From a virus: 64,000 nt of DNA. The position numbers and the translations under genes are program-made. Below, in pieces: positions 19,815 to 27,476 of the stretch (within the stretch, counting starts at the first letter, position 1; each line of letters starts with the position of its first letter). The notes beneath the pieces were generated by a model that had not been told where the DNA came from, made no database searches, and worked only from the letters and a program-made list of their open reading frames with translations. The stretch is taken from the IMG/VR virus record IMGVR_UViG_3300002835_000007, positions 89,748 through 153,747 of that record. The stretch is one strand, 5' to 3'.

Positions 19815-19826
19815 TTTTATAAATAT
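19815..19826 (-). promoter_or_regulatory. T4-late-like promoter motif
   Basis: On minus ATATTTATAAAA, 10 bases before the ATG at 19804. Confidence 0.5.
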
Positions 19827-19891
19827 ATAAATATTAATATAAGTGTTTGTTTTGTTAAAATAATAGAGTATATTAGGGAAAAATAAAGTAT

Positions 19892-20395
19892 ATGGATTTA
19901 AAATGTATTAATGATTGGGATGCTTATCATAGAAATCGAAAAACAAAACCTATTGATTTTAAGATTGATTTGAAGATTAAAACATGGGAAGATTATAAAA
20001 TTGAGATGGAGTTTAAAATGAAGCAAACTCTTATATTGGCATTTTGTGACCCAGAAACTCATGAAGCTTTTTATTTGCATGAACACGAAAAATGGCATCT
20101 TATAAACGGTAAACGTTACGATGACAAAGAAATAAATTTTAAAGATAACTGGGATTTGTTAATGTATGCTGTTGAATGTATTGAGGGAATGGGTTATTTC
20201 AGCACTATTGAAAAGTTCAAAGATGTAAACACACATAGAATGTGGTTCAATGAATGTGCAACGTTTGCTGAGTATGGCAGCGGTGCGAGGGAGGTGACAA
20301 AAAAAGAAACAATATATGAAGCAGTGTTAGATTTTTGTGAAACATATGTTAAAAAGAATTTAGATAAAATAATAGATAATGGTGGAAAAATATAA
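19892..20395 (+). CDS. Hypothetical phage protein, 167 aa
   Basis: A soluble protein with an N-terminal part rich in Lys/Asp and a C-terminal half, NWDLLMYAVECIEGMGY ... ETIYEAVLDFCETY, whose spacing resembles the phage ABA-sandwich domain (a small fold with no known activity). I hold that match only loosely. Its 3-prime end overlaps the next gene start by 17 bases, so the pair is probably coupled. The short leader contains no clear -33/-7 box. Confidence 0.65.
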   Translation: MDLKCINDWDAYHRNRKTKPIDFKIDLKIKTWEDYKIEMEFKMKQTLILAFCDPETHEAFYLHEHEKWHLINGKRYDDKEINFKDNWDLLMYAVECIEGMGYFSTIEKFKDVNTHRMWFNECATFAEYGSGAREVTKKETIYEAVLDFCETYVKKNLDKIIDNGGKI

Positions 20396-20765
20396 AATAA
20401 CAGAAGAAAACGCAAGTGGTAATTGTCCAGAGTGTGGACATTCATGGGACAAAGGTGATGCAATGGATGCATTAAAAAGTAATTACCCTACGTTAAATGA
20501 AGAGGATTTATTGAATCAAGCTAAAAGGTTATATAATTGGACACCAGAGAACCCTAGAAGGTTCAGTCATTTAATTTATATTGAACCATCAGACGGTGAT
20601 TATGATTTTACTGGACAGAACGGTTATTATCAATGTCCTAATTGCAATATTGCATGGGATGATATTGATGGGTCTAGGACTGAAAAGTATAAGGTTATAT
20701 TGGATGACCATGGAGCCATGAAAAAGTTATTGAACGAACTTATGGAGAAGAACAAAAATAAATAA
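20379..20765 (+). CDS. Zinc-ribbon protein, 128 aa
   Basis: Two Cys pairs, CPECG near residue 16 and CPNC near residue 87, enclose a helical, acidic insert. The ends are suited to a Cys4 zinc ribbon split by about 70 residues. Function unknown; nucleic-acid binding is possible. The ATG at 20379 overlaps the upstream gene. The final segment is a short charged helix (MKKLLNELMEKNKNK). Confidence 0.68.
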   Translation: MVEKYKITEENASGNCPECGHSWDKGDAMDALKSNYPTLNEEDLLNQAKRLYNWTPENPRRFSHLIYIEPSDGDYDFTGQNGYYQCPNCNIAWDDIDGSRTEKYKVILDDHGAMKKLLNELMEKNKNK

Positions 20766-20815
20766 TCTTTAAATAAATTTGACAATTTGTTAACATCATA
20801 TTACCTATGAATTAT

Positions 20816-20826
20816 CTATTTATAGG
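20816..20826 (+). promoter_or_regulatory. Late-like motif abutting the start codon
   Basis: CTATTTATAGG ends two bases before the ATG at 20828, the same geometry as at 24866, 23860 (minus) and 31533 (minus). This would give a leaderless mRNA. Confidence 0.4.
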
Positions 20827-20827
20827 T

Positions 20828-21532
20828 ATGGAAATAATGTTATCAATTGTTATACCTTGTAAAAACGAAGAAAGATACATAGGTAAGTTATTAGATTGTT
20901 TAGTTGAACAGAATTTACCACAAAATGTGGAGGTAATCATAGCTGACGCTGAATCGACTGACAATACAATCAAAATTATAAATTCTTATTTTGATTTATT
21001 ACCCAATTTAAAAATAATAAAAGGTGGTTTGCCATCTGTTGGAAGGAATCTTGGTGCTTTAGAGGCTGAAGGTGAAATTTTATTGTTTTTAGATTCGGAC
21101 ACTTATTTTAAAAACACAACATTAATTTTAGATTCTTTAAAAGTTTTCAAAAAAAAGAGAGCTGATTTATTGGGTTGTTTATTAAATATTGAAAACAATT
21201 TAAAGATAAAGATTGTTTATAGTTTTTGTAATATAATTTTCTATTTATCAAAATTAGATAAACCATTTGTTGTTGGGTCTTACATGATGATAAATAAAGA
21301 TATGTTTTTCAAGATTGGTGGTTTTGATGAATCACTTATGCATTGTGAAGATTATTTTCTAAGCAAAGAAATAAACCCAGAAAGATATGTTATTTTAAAT
21401 GAATACACATATACTGATGATAGACGTTTTAAAAAATTGGGAGTGATAAATATGATAAAATATTTCATAAACAATACAATAAAGAAGAATAACAAAGAGT
21501 ATTTTAAAAAAGACGTTGGTTATTGGTTATGA
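20828..21532 (+). CDS. Family 2-type glycosyltransferase
   Basis: A 234-residue GT-A enzyme: SIVIPCKNEERYIGKLLDCL at the N-terminus, IIADAESTDNT near residue 43, a DxD-type LDSDTY near residue 91, VGSYMMINKDMFFKIGGFDES near 150, and a basic C-terminal helix. It should transfer a sugar from a nucleotide donor. I start at 20828 because a late-like motif ends just before it; ATG 20807 is the alternative. It overlaps the next gene by four bases (ATGA), so both probably act on one pathway, perhaps host envelope glycolipid. Confidence 0.78.
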   Translation: MEIMLSIVIPCKNEERYIGKLLDCLVEQNLPQNVEVIIADAESTDNTIKIINSYFDLLPNLKIIKGGLPSVGRNLGALEAEGEILLFLDSDTYFKNTTLILDSLKVFKKKRADLLGCLLNIENNLKIKIVYSFCNIIFYLSKLDKPFVVGSYMMINKDMFFKIGGFDESLMHCEDYFLSKEINPERYVILNEYTYTDDRRFKKLGVINMIKYFINNTIKKNNKEYFKKDVGYWL

Positions 21533-22248
21533 ATTATAGAACGGTTATAATTTCGGATTTACATTTAGGTTCAACTTATTCTAGGACAGAGGACATATCT
21601 AGATTTTTGGAGGAGATTAAATGTGAGACATTGATATTGAATGGTGACATTATTGATGGATGGGCTTTAAAAAGAGGTAACTCTTGGTCGCAAGAACACA
21701 TGAGATGTGTTAGAAAGATAATGAAAAAGGCTTATAAGACTAAAGTTTTATGGATTAGAGGGAATCATGATGATTTTTTACATGATTTTATACCAATGAG
21801 TTTAGGTAATATAAAGATTATTGAGAATTATGAACTATATGCTTTGAATGGAAAGAAGTATTTAGTGCTGCATGGTGATATCTTTGATGTTTTTGTTAAC
21901 GAAATGAAATGGTTGGCCAAGATTGGTTCTATTGGTTATGATTTAACACTTTGGTTAAACAAGTGGTATAACAAATACCGAGCATTTAGGGGTAAGGAAT
22001 ATTTTTCATTGTCAAAAAGAATAAAAAGTTCTGTAAAGAGTGCAACTAATTTCATTGGTGATTTTGAAAACCATATGGTATCGCATTCAAAGTCGTTGAA
22101 TTTTGATGGTGTTATTTGTGGACACATACATAAAGCTGAAATCAGAGTTATTGATGGTATTGAATATATGAATTCTGGTGATTGGGTTGAATCTAATACA
22201 GCGTTGGTTGAAGACCATTCTGGTAATTGGTCGCTAATTCATTATTAA
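21529..22248 (+). CDS. Calcineurin-like metallophosphoesterase (LpxH-like)
   Basis: A 239-residue enzyme with all five motifs of the family: SDLHLGS (about residues 9-15), GDIIDGW (near 40), RGNHDD (near 79), LHGDIFD (near 113) and GHIHKAE (near 194). These bind two metal ions. The layout, with a long helical insert between motifs 4 and 5, resembles UDP-2,3-diacylglucosamine hydrolases of lipid A synthesis. I start at ATG 21529, which overlaps the glycosyltransferase stop. Pairing with a GT suggests envelope lipid or glycan editing (inference). Confidence 0.78.
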   Translation: MNYRTVIISDLHLGSTYSRTEDISRFLEEIKCETLILNGDIIDGWALKRGNSWSQEHMRCVRKIMKKAYKTKVLWIRGNHDDFLHDFIPMSLGNIKIIENYELYALNGKKYLVLHGDIFDVFVNEMKWLAKIGSIGYDLTLWLNKWYNKYRAFRGKEYFSLSKRIKSSVKSATNFIGDFENHMVSHSKSLNFDGVICGHIHKAEIRVIDGIEYMNSGDWVESNTALVEDHSGNWSLIHY

Positions 22249-22874
22249 CTTTTAGGTGGTCTTTTACTGGTACTTGATTTTGGTTTAAGTGCCGCAGCGA
22301 TTTTAGCTTTTGGGTGTATTTTCTTTTTATCTGTTGGTAATTTCTTTTTCTTAGGACGTTTTTTATATTTTTTAACTTCAAATATACGTTCTTTGAATGG
22401 TTTTAATTTTATGTTGTAAGGTTCTCTTTCTAGCAGACTGATATCTAATGTCCATTCATGTTTAGAACGCTCTTTATGGGTCTCAAATGACTCTAAAATA
22501 TGCTTCTGTATTTGTTCCATTGACCATTTGTTTACGTTAGCTAATTGACTATAGCATACTTTTTCAGACCCCATGGCCATAGCTCTACCTATATGTTTGG
22601 TCAAATGGCAGTTTGGACACAGTGATATAAGACCTACTAGTTTTTGAATATGGTTTTCATCATCGTATTCCCATATTTCGTGACATTCAACGTTATGTCT
22701 TTTACCTTGATTTTTACCAGTGTCGCCACAGATTTCACATTTGTTACCAGCGGCAGTGTAGGATATTTTTCTAATTTTATCCCATTCTTCTGTTTTAACA
22801 GTTGTTCTTACATTTGAGTAATGACATGTTGTTGGGATAAGTTCTACCAATAATTGTTTTTTAGTTTTTGCCAT
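22245..22874 (-). CDS. HNH nuclease-like protein with basic tail
   Basis: A 209-residue leftward gene. Residues about 45-100 form an HNH/zinc unit: NKCEICGDTG, then ECHEIWEYD and SLCPNCHLTKHIGRA. This supplies the two Cys pairs and catalytic-type histidines. The C-terminal 50 residues are extremely basic (KKYKKRPKKKKLP), fitting DNA binding. It could be a homing-type or DNA-processing nuclease. Its stop overlaps the stop of the convergent metallophosphoesterase gene by three bases, an unusually tight junction. Confidence 0.75.
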   Translation of the reverse strand: MAKTKKQLLVELIPTTCHYSNVRTTVKTEEWDKIRKISYTAAGNKCEICGDTGKNQGKRHNVECHEIWEYDDENHIQKLVGLISLCPNCHLTKHIGRAMAMGSEKVCYSQLANVNKWSMEQIQKHILESFETHKERSKHEWTLDISLLEREPYNIKLKPFKERIFEVKKYKKRPKKKKLPTDKKKIHPKAKIAAALKPKSSTSKRPPKS

Positions 22875-22910
22875 GATAAAAAATAATATTTTTTATTAAA
22901 ATGTAAATAA

Positions 22911-22942
22911 TTTGTTTTATTTAAAAAATATTTATAAATTTG
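22911..22942 (+). promoter_or_regulatory. -33/-7 promoter for lipoprotein gene
   Basis: TTTG 22911-22914, 20 bp, TAAATTTG 22935-22942. An ATATTTATAAAT string (22928-22939) overlaps it, so early and late recognition are both possible. Confidence 0.6.
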
Positions 22943-22954
22943 TAAAAAAAAGTT

Positions 22955-23539
22955 ATGAAAAAAATATTTTATTTATTTTTAGTTTTATTTTTATTTTCTT
23001 GTGAGAAAGAAAGTAAATTTGCAAGTGATACTTATAATTATAATTTTACATCAAAAGAAGACACCAAAAAAATTTCTAGATGGGGAAAATTTTTAGTTAT
23101 TGGTGGCACGATGTTTATTAATAATCATGAAACTGGTGAGATGGTTAAGTATAGTCATTTTGACAGTTTAAAAACTGTTTCAAGTCTAAGGTGGGGTGGG
23201 GCATACTTTGATATTGAAAATATTGAAAAGGATGTGACAACTTATTCATTTTATAAACCGTTTAATTACCCAGGTAATGGTCGTTTAATTATTAATGATG
23301 ATTCCACAAAACATTATATGGTTAATTATATTGGAATGAATACAACAATAATTGAAGACCCAATAGAAGGTATGCAGCAACAATTGATGGGTGGTAGTTC
23401 AAGACCTTTTACTTTGTATGTTATAGATTATGAAAATAAGATTTTAGGTATGAGAATTAACCAAATAGAATGTAGTATTAATGGTTATAATTGCAATACT
23501 TGGAATGAAATAAGATTACAAAAAATTGAAGAATGGTAA
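22955..23539 (+). CDS. Phage-encoded lipoprotein, 194 aa
   Basis: The N-terminus MKKIFYLFLVLFLFSC is a classic lipoprotein signal peptide with lipobox LFSC at residues 13-16. The mature protein begins CEKESKF and is beta-rich and Tyr/Asn-rich, with no recognised domain. Lipoproteins made by phages often block superinfection by acting at the receptor or periplasm, so that role is plausible but unproven. A host-type promoter is present. The gene ends one base before the end of the opposing 23540-23782 gene. Confidence 0.72.
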   Translation: MKKIFYLFLVLFLFSCEKESKFASDTYNYNFTSKEDTKKISRWGKFLVIGGTMFINNHETGEMVKYSHFDSLKTVSSLRWGGAYFDIENIEKDVTTYSFYKPFNYPGNGRLIINDDSTKHYMVNYIGMNTTIIEDPIEGMQQQLMGGSSRPFTLYVIDYENKILGMRINQIECSINGYNCNTWNEIRLQKIEEW

Positions 23540-23782
23540 CTACAAGTTTAGATATTGTTTTATTGATAGTTTAGCGATATCTTCACGGCAATAAAATACT
23601 AATTTAAGGACTGACAATAAGTCACCCCTTAATTTAATATGTGATTGTTCATCGCTTAAAAAATAGACACCACCGTTATCTAAAACAATTGCTCTTTTGA
23701 AACGAGTTTTATCTTTTATCCTCATGATAGGATAATTTCGTTTCAAAAAATTAATAATTAGTTTATATTCGGTTTCGTCCAT
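23540..23782 (-). CDS. Hypothetical phage protein, 80 aa
   Basis: Not recognised. A small leftward gene; basic N-terminal helix (ETEYKLIINFLKRNYPIM), beta-like middle (RAIVLDNGGVYFLS) and helical C-terminus ending in SIKQYLNL. Its length and the ordered II-FL-P ... C ... SI-YL pattern resemble the 24195-24443 product, so the two may be distant paralogues. Its ATG directly follows the stop of a 24-codon ORF, which points to translational coupling. Confidence 0.65.
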   Translation of the reverse strand: MDETEYKLIINFLKRNYPIMRIKDKTRFKRAIVLDNGGVYFLSDEQSHIKLRGDLLSVLKLVFYCREDIAKLSIKQYLNL

Positions 23783-23857
23783 TTAAAAAATATTATGGTC
23801 ACCAATATGGTTATCCCATTCATCAATAATAACAATTTCTAATGCTTCATTTTCCAT
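23783..23857 (-). CDS. Possible 24-aa peptide upstream of 23540-23782
   Basis: The leftward ORF MENEALEIVIIDEWDNHIGD... has its stop immediately followed by the ATG of the next gene. The late-like motif CATATTTATTT (minus, 23860-23870) ends two bases before its ATG. It is acidic with no known function. It could equally be a leader peptide. Confidence 0.4.
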   Translation of the reverse strand: MENEALEIVIIDEWDNHIGDHNIF

Positions 23858-23859
23858 AC

Positions 23860-23870
23860 AAATAAATATG
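23860..23870 (-). promoter_or_regulatory. Late-like motif abutting a start codon
   Basis: CATATTTATTT on minus, adjacent to the ATG at 23857. Confidence 0.4.
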
Positions 23871-23889
23871 CAGCTTAATTAAAAACTAT

Positions 23890-24198
23890 ATGCAAAAATT
23901 TAATAATTATGTTTATTTAAGTATATGTGAAATAACTTATAAATTATATAAGTCATCTCATTTTATGACTTATGTTAATTATTGTAAAACCTTAAAGGTT
24001 TCAATAGAAACCAATTCTATCGATAATAAAGAAACAGCACAGATTATAAAGGTTTTCAATTATCTGAATAAAATATATGGTTTTTCAGATGTTGAGTCTT
24101 TAGATTATTTAAAAAAGTTTTTAAAATTAGACACTTTAATTGAGTTTCAGAAGTGTGTGGAGGCTGAAAAAAACGCTAGTGGTAATTTGTTTGATTAG
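23890..24198 (+). CDS. Hypothetical phage protein, 102 aa
   Basis: Not recognised. A lysine/tyrosine-rich, probably all-helical protein (repeated LYKSSHFMTYVNYCKTL and YLKKFLKLDTLIEFQKC segments) without metal or membrane motifs. It stands alone on the plus strand between two leftward genes. Its stop overlaps the stop of the convergent 24195-24443 gene. No clear promoter was seen besides AT-rich sequence. Confidence 0.62.
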   Translation: MQKFNNYVYLSICEITYKLYKSSHFMTYVNYCKTLKVSIETNSIDNKETAQIIKVFNYLNKIYGFSDVESLDYLKKFLKLDTLIEFQKCVEAEKNASGNLFD

Positions 24199-24443
24199 TA
24201 TGGTTTAATTTTGATTAAACCATTTTTATATTGTACTTTTTTGATTTGTAGGTATTCTTTGATGATTGATAATACATAGTCAGTATTTAATGGAGGGCAA
24301 AATATTAATCTAGTTAAATCCATTAGTTTATTTATTGCTGTTTGTTCTGACCTTTTATGGCCGCAAACATAAATATAAATTGCTGGATGTGAATCTGGAA
24401 ACTCTTTATTTAAAAATCTTAATATAATTGTTTTATCAGTCAT
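24195..24443 (-). CDS. Hypothetical phage protein, 82 aa
   Basis: Not recognised. Leftward; N-terminal helix (KTIILRFLNKEFP), a hydrophobic IYIYVCGHKRS strand near residues 22-32, and a helical C-terminal half with SIIKEYLQIKKV. The CGHKR piece suggests a possible metal or phosphate contact but is too little to call. It may be distantly related to the 23540-23782 product. It is divergent from the thioredoxin gene. Confidence 0.62.
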   Translation of the reverse strand: MTDKTIILRFLNKEFPDSHPAIYIYVCGHKRSEQTAINKLMDLTRLIFCPPLNTDYVLSIIKEYLQIKKVQYKNGLIKIKPY

Positions 24444-24465
24444 TGATTTTTTGATTTATATTTAG

Positions 24466-24476
24466 TATATTTATAA
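24466..24476 (+). promoter_or_regulatory. T4-late-like promoter motif
   Basis: TATATTTATAA, about 28 bases before the thioredoxin ATG. Confidence 0.5.
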
Positions 24477-24503
24477 CTATAACAAAAATATAAATTTAAG
24501 TAA

Positions 24504-24827
24504 ATGGCAATAGACGTTACAAAAAACAATTTTGAAGATGTTTTAAAAGAAAAAAACATCACAGTATTAGACTTTTGGGCCCCATGGTGTGGTCCTTGCA
24601 AAATGCTGCTTCCAGTGATTGATTCATTATCTGAATCTAACAAAGACAATAGCGTTACTATCGGTAAGGTTAATGTTGATGAGAACATTGATATAGCACA
24701 AAAATATTCAATTAGAGGTGTTCCAACAGTTATCTTTATGGATAGCAAAGGTGAGGAACTAAATCGGGTTGTGGGGTATAAAGACGAAAAAAGTTTTCAA
24801 GAAATTATCAACCAATTATTAAACTAA
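24504..24827 (+). CDS. trxA: Thioredoxin
   Basis: A full-length 107-residue thioredoxin: FWAPWCGPC with the redox pair at Cys29 and Cys32, cis-proline loop RGVPT at about residue 74, and the usual beta-alpha core from end to end. It reduces disulfides in the cytoplasm. Phage thioredoxins can supply reducing power to ribonucleotide reductase, and thymidylate synthase is also encoded here, so support of nucleotide synthesis is likely. It is closed by a strong terminator. Confidence 0.93.
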   Translation: MAIDVTKNNFEDVLKEKNITVLDFWAPWCGPCKMLLPVIDSLSESNKDNSVTIGKVNVDENIDIAQKYSIRGVPTVIFMDSKGEELNRVVGYKDEKSFQEIINQLLN

Positions 24828-24856
24828 AAAAAAGGCCCCACAAGGGGCCTTTTTAT
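24828..24856 (+). terminator. Rho-independent terminator
   Basis: AAGGCCCC (24832-24839) pairs with GGGGCCTT (24844-24851), followed by T residues. Confidence 0.9.
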
Positions 24857-24865
24857 TTTAATTAA

Positions 24866-24876
24866 GATATTTATAG
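24866..24876 (+). promoter_or_regulatory. Late-like motif abutting a start codon
   Basis: GATATTTATAG ends two bases before the ATG at 24879. Confidence 0.4.
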
Positions 24877-24878
24877 AT

Positions 24879-25217
24879 ATGAAAAAGAAAATTATAATAA
24901 CAGAATCTCAATTAAAAACTCTTAAACAAAATCTATTTGAAGCTAATGCTCATAGCAACATGGTTAAGACGTTAAAAGAGTTTTTAGACAATTATTATGA
25001 ACGAGTTGATGCATACGTTAGAGAGGGTGGAGAATACTTTAATGAAATCAAAATAAAGAATAAGATTGATGAAGAGTTAATGTCAGTAAAGTCATTATAT
25101 GAATACATGAATTATAAATTTGATGTTAATGAAGAATTTATAAAACAAGTTATTAGAGACTGGGTTTCTGGAACAATTAATGATGATTATCAGTTGAGTA
25201 AAAACGTATCATTATAA
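24879..25217 (+). CDS. Small protein with capsid-targeting-like N-terminus, 112 aa
   Basis: The N-terminus MKKKIIITESQLKTL is basic and contains ITE-S, fitting the (I/L)xE cleavage pattern found in several proteins here. The rest is charged and mostly helical (KTLKEFLDNYYERVDAYV) with no known domain. The late-like motif two bases before the ATG suggests late, leaderless expression. It could be an internal head protein; the evidence is the N-terminus and promoter type only. Confidence 0.6.
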   Translation: MKKKIIITESQLKTLKQNLFEANAHSNMVKTLKEFLDNYYERVDAYVREGGEYFNEIKIKNKIDEELMSVKSLYEYMNYKFDVNEEFIKQVIRDWVSGTINDDYQLSKNVSL

Positions 25218-25221
25218 TGAG

Positions 25222-25536
25222 ATGAAACTTAAATCTAAAATAAAAAAGATACTTAGAGATAACTATGGTAATTTCATTACTAGATTAGAAACTGAGTATG
25301 AATATAAGTTGACTGAACAACTAATCAATGACAATAAAAAGATTGAATGGTTGACTTATAATCAAGTTATTTTAGAGATTAAAAATTCATTAAATGATAT
25401 GGTTAAGGTAAAAGAATTACAATATAAACTAACTGATAATTTAGACCCTAACGCTGCTTGTATTGAAGTCATAGAGTCTTTAAATTTCTTAAATCCAGAG
25501 TTAGAAAGGTTATACTATAAAATTAAAAATTTTTAA
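25222..25536 (+). CDS. Hypothetical phage protein, 104 aa
   Basis: Not recognised. A highly charged, helical protein beginning MKLKSKIKKILRDNYG. The segment VKELQYKLTDNLDPNAACIEVI (about residues 68-89) matches IKEVKYRFSDGEDHNKVILEII of the next gene in length and pattern, so the two are paralogues. It follows the upstream gene by four bases and is probably in the same transcript. Confidence 0.66.
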   Translation: MKLKSKIKKILRDNYGNFITRLETEYEYKLTEQLINDNKKIEWLTYNQVILEIKNSLNDMVKVKELQYKLTDNLDPNAACIEVIESLNFLNPELERLYYKIKNF

Positions 25537-25615
25537 TTTAATAATATAAATTTTAAGGTTAATCCGAATGATTTTGATATTTATTAGTAAATAACTTTTA
25601 TTAATAAATTTAACG

Positions 25616-25960
25616 ATGACAACAAAAAAAAGTCTATTAAACCAGTCAAATAAAAACAATCGTACATTTTTAGATAAAGCTTATAACACTTACATTAGTA
25701 ACATTTTAGATACAATTGATGAGGAGAAGGCTGGGAGATGGGAGATATATGAATTAATTATCGATGAGATTAAAAAAGACACAAAAAGAGATTACATAAA
25801 AGAAGTAAAATATCGTTTTAGTGATGGTGAAGACCATAACAAAGTTATATTAGAAATCATAGATAGGGAGAACGAAATAGTCAACGATTTAGTTTGGTTT
25901 TTAAAGAAAAGAATTGAGGAATTTATCGATGAAGATTATTTTAATCAATTTTTAAAATAA
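25616..25960 (+). CDS. Hypothetical phage protein, 114 aa
   Basis: Not recognised; paralogue of the 25222-25536 product through the VKEL-YK / IKEV-YR block. A helical, acidic-basic mixed protein with an N-terminal polar stretch (TTKKSLLNQSNKNNRT) and a C-terminal KKRIEEFIDEDYFNQFLK helix. A late-like ATATTTATT string near 25574-25582 lies upstream, so it may have its own promoter even though it neighbours its paralogue. Confidence 0.65.
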   Translation: MTTKKSLLNQSNKNNRTFLDKAYNTYISNILDTIDEEKAGRWEIYELIIDEIKKDTKRDYIKEVKYRFSDGEDHNKVILEIIDRENEIVNDLVWFLKKRIEEFIDEDYFNQFLK

Positions 25961-25962
25961 GA

Positions 25963-25993
25963 TTGATTAAATCATTTTATTTTAGTATATTTG
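25963..25993 (+). promoter_or_regulatory. -33/-7 promoter
   Basis: TTG 25963-25965, 20 bp, TATATTTG 25986-25993. It drives the LRR gene. Confidence 0.7.
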
Positions 25994-26009
25994 AATAAAA
26001 TAATTTTAT

Positions 26010-27428
26010 ATGGAACAAATAAACGTTAAAGATAGATTAACTTTTTTAGCTGAATTGTTTGATGTTTTCGAATGTGACTCTAAAGATAATCAAACAAATA
26101 TAACCAATAAATTAGAACAATTGGTTGGACAAGGTTACACACCACAACTTATTAAATCAAGTTTTGGTGAAGTGATAGGTATTTTATCTGAAAAGATTAA
26201 TGAAAAAGAACGTAAATTAAAAATAGTTAGCGTTTGTTCTTCAGTATTTTCTGATATGATTGGTGCCGACCCAACAGATAATAAAATTTATTTGCAATGG
26301 ATGTTAAATTTATTTACTAGATTAATCAAGGATGACAACAAAAACTCTATTGATATTGCTGTCAGATTGGTTATGGAAGATTTACCACAAGCAAATAAGT
26401 ATTTAACTATTTTTGAGGACAATAAGAGGAAACGAAAATTTAAAGAATTATGCAACGGTAGTTACATTTTAAAAGATGTTAAAGACCCAACGGACATTAA
26501 TCAGTATAAATCGTTATCCCAATTGTTTGACGCTGTTGACCCATTTATTGAAAAGACTCCAAGTGCGTTAGAAAGAACACTTTTAAAATTTGTAGAGATA
26601 GGTCAAGCGGAGATACCAGTTAGAGATAGAAAGTTTACTCTCTTTATACCTAAATCAACAGAAGCCAATGTAGCTTTTGATAATTTTGCTAACTGGTGTA
26701 CTGCTAGGAAAGGTAATGGTATGTTTAAAAATTATACAGAGAATTATAAAAAACCTAACGGTGATAAGTCTAATATTTATATTATAGTACCAAACGAATT
26801 CTTTGAAGGTAAGACTAGTGAGGTGTTTCAGATTCACTTTGAAACTAATCAGTTAAAGGATAGACATAATGGTCAGAATGTAAGTATTTTTGAGAAAGTA
26901 TTAATGGAGAGTGAAGGTATTACTAATTTTTTCTATGAAGAATTAATAGGGATGGCCAAGGCACATAAAAAAGGTATTGAAAACAATGTTTATTTAGATT
27001 ATTTAATTAAGTTTGGTTTTGCAGAAAGTCTTTTTGAATTGATTGAAGACACTACACCGACAATAAGATTTATGACAAGAGAAATACCTAGGTTGCCAGA
27101 TATTAGTAAGTTTAAAATTTTAGACCAATTAATTATCTGCAATGCTAAAATGGTTGAGCTGCACCCATCTATTGGTAAATTGGATAAGTTAGAAATGCTT
27201 GTATTGACTGAAAACAATATTAAGTCATTACCAAAAGAGATTGGTAATTTGAAAAAGTTACAATTTTTAAACATAATTGGGAATCCTATTACGGAGATTC
27301 CAGAAGAAATAAAATATTTAGACAAATCTAACGGTGGGTCTTTATATAGAATAGGTGTAAAAGAAGAAGACATAGGTTCTGAAAACTTTAAAAAATTAAA
27401 GGAGTTGTTACCAACAGCTTTAATTTAA
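26010..27428 (+). CDS. Leucine-rich-repeat protein with WCTA-type domain
   Basis: A 472-residue protein. Residues about 195-300 hold a domain with FDNFANWCTARKGNGMF ... IYIIVPNEFF ... FQIHFETNQLKDRHN, a pattern I associate with uncharacterised phage proteins. About residues 365-440 hold two to three leucine-rich repeats (KLEMLVLTENNIKSLPKEI; LQFLNIIGNPITEIPEEI). LRRs mediate protein binding, so it may target a host protein. It is expressed from a host-type promoter and ends at a strong terminator, consistent with an early effector (inference). Confidence 0.72.
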   Translation: MEQINVKDRLTFLAELFDVFECDSKDNQTNITNKLEQLVGQGYTPQLIKSSFGEVIGILSEKINEKERKLKIVSVCSSVFSDMIGADPTDNKIYLQWMLNLFTRLIKDDNKNSIDIAVRLVMEDLPQANKYLTIFEDNKRKRKFKELCNGSYILKDVKDPTDINQYKSLSQLFDAVDPFIEKTPSALERTLLKFVEIGQAEIPVRDRKFTLFIPKSTEANVAFDNFANWCTARKGNGMFKNYTENYKKPNGDKSNIYIIVPNEFFEGKTSEVFQIHFETNQLKDRHNGQNVSIFEKVLMESEGITNFFYEELIGMAKAHKKGIENNVYLDYLIKFGFAESLFELIEDTTPTIRFMTREIPRLPDISKFKILDQLIICNAKMVELHPSIGKLDKLEMLVLTENNIKSLPKEIGNLKKLQFLNIIGNPITEIPEEIKYLDKSNGGSLYRIGVKEEDIGSENFKKLKELLPTALI

Positions 27429-27432
27429 AGAT

Positions 27433-27457
27433 AAGGGGACCTAATAGGCCCCTTTTT
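27433..27457 (+). terminator. Rho-independent terminator
   Basis: AAGGGG-ACCT pairs with AGG-CCCCTT, followed by T residues. Confidence 0.82.
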
Positions 27458-27476
27458 TATTTTAATATAATACGTT

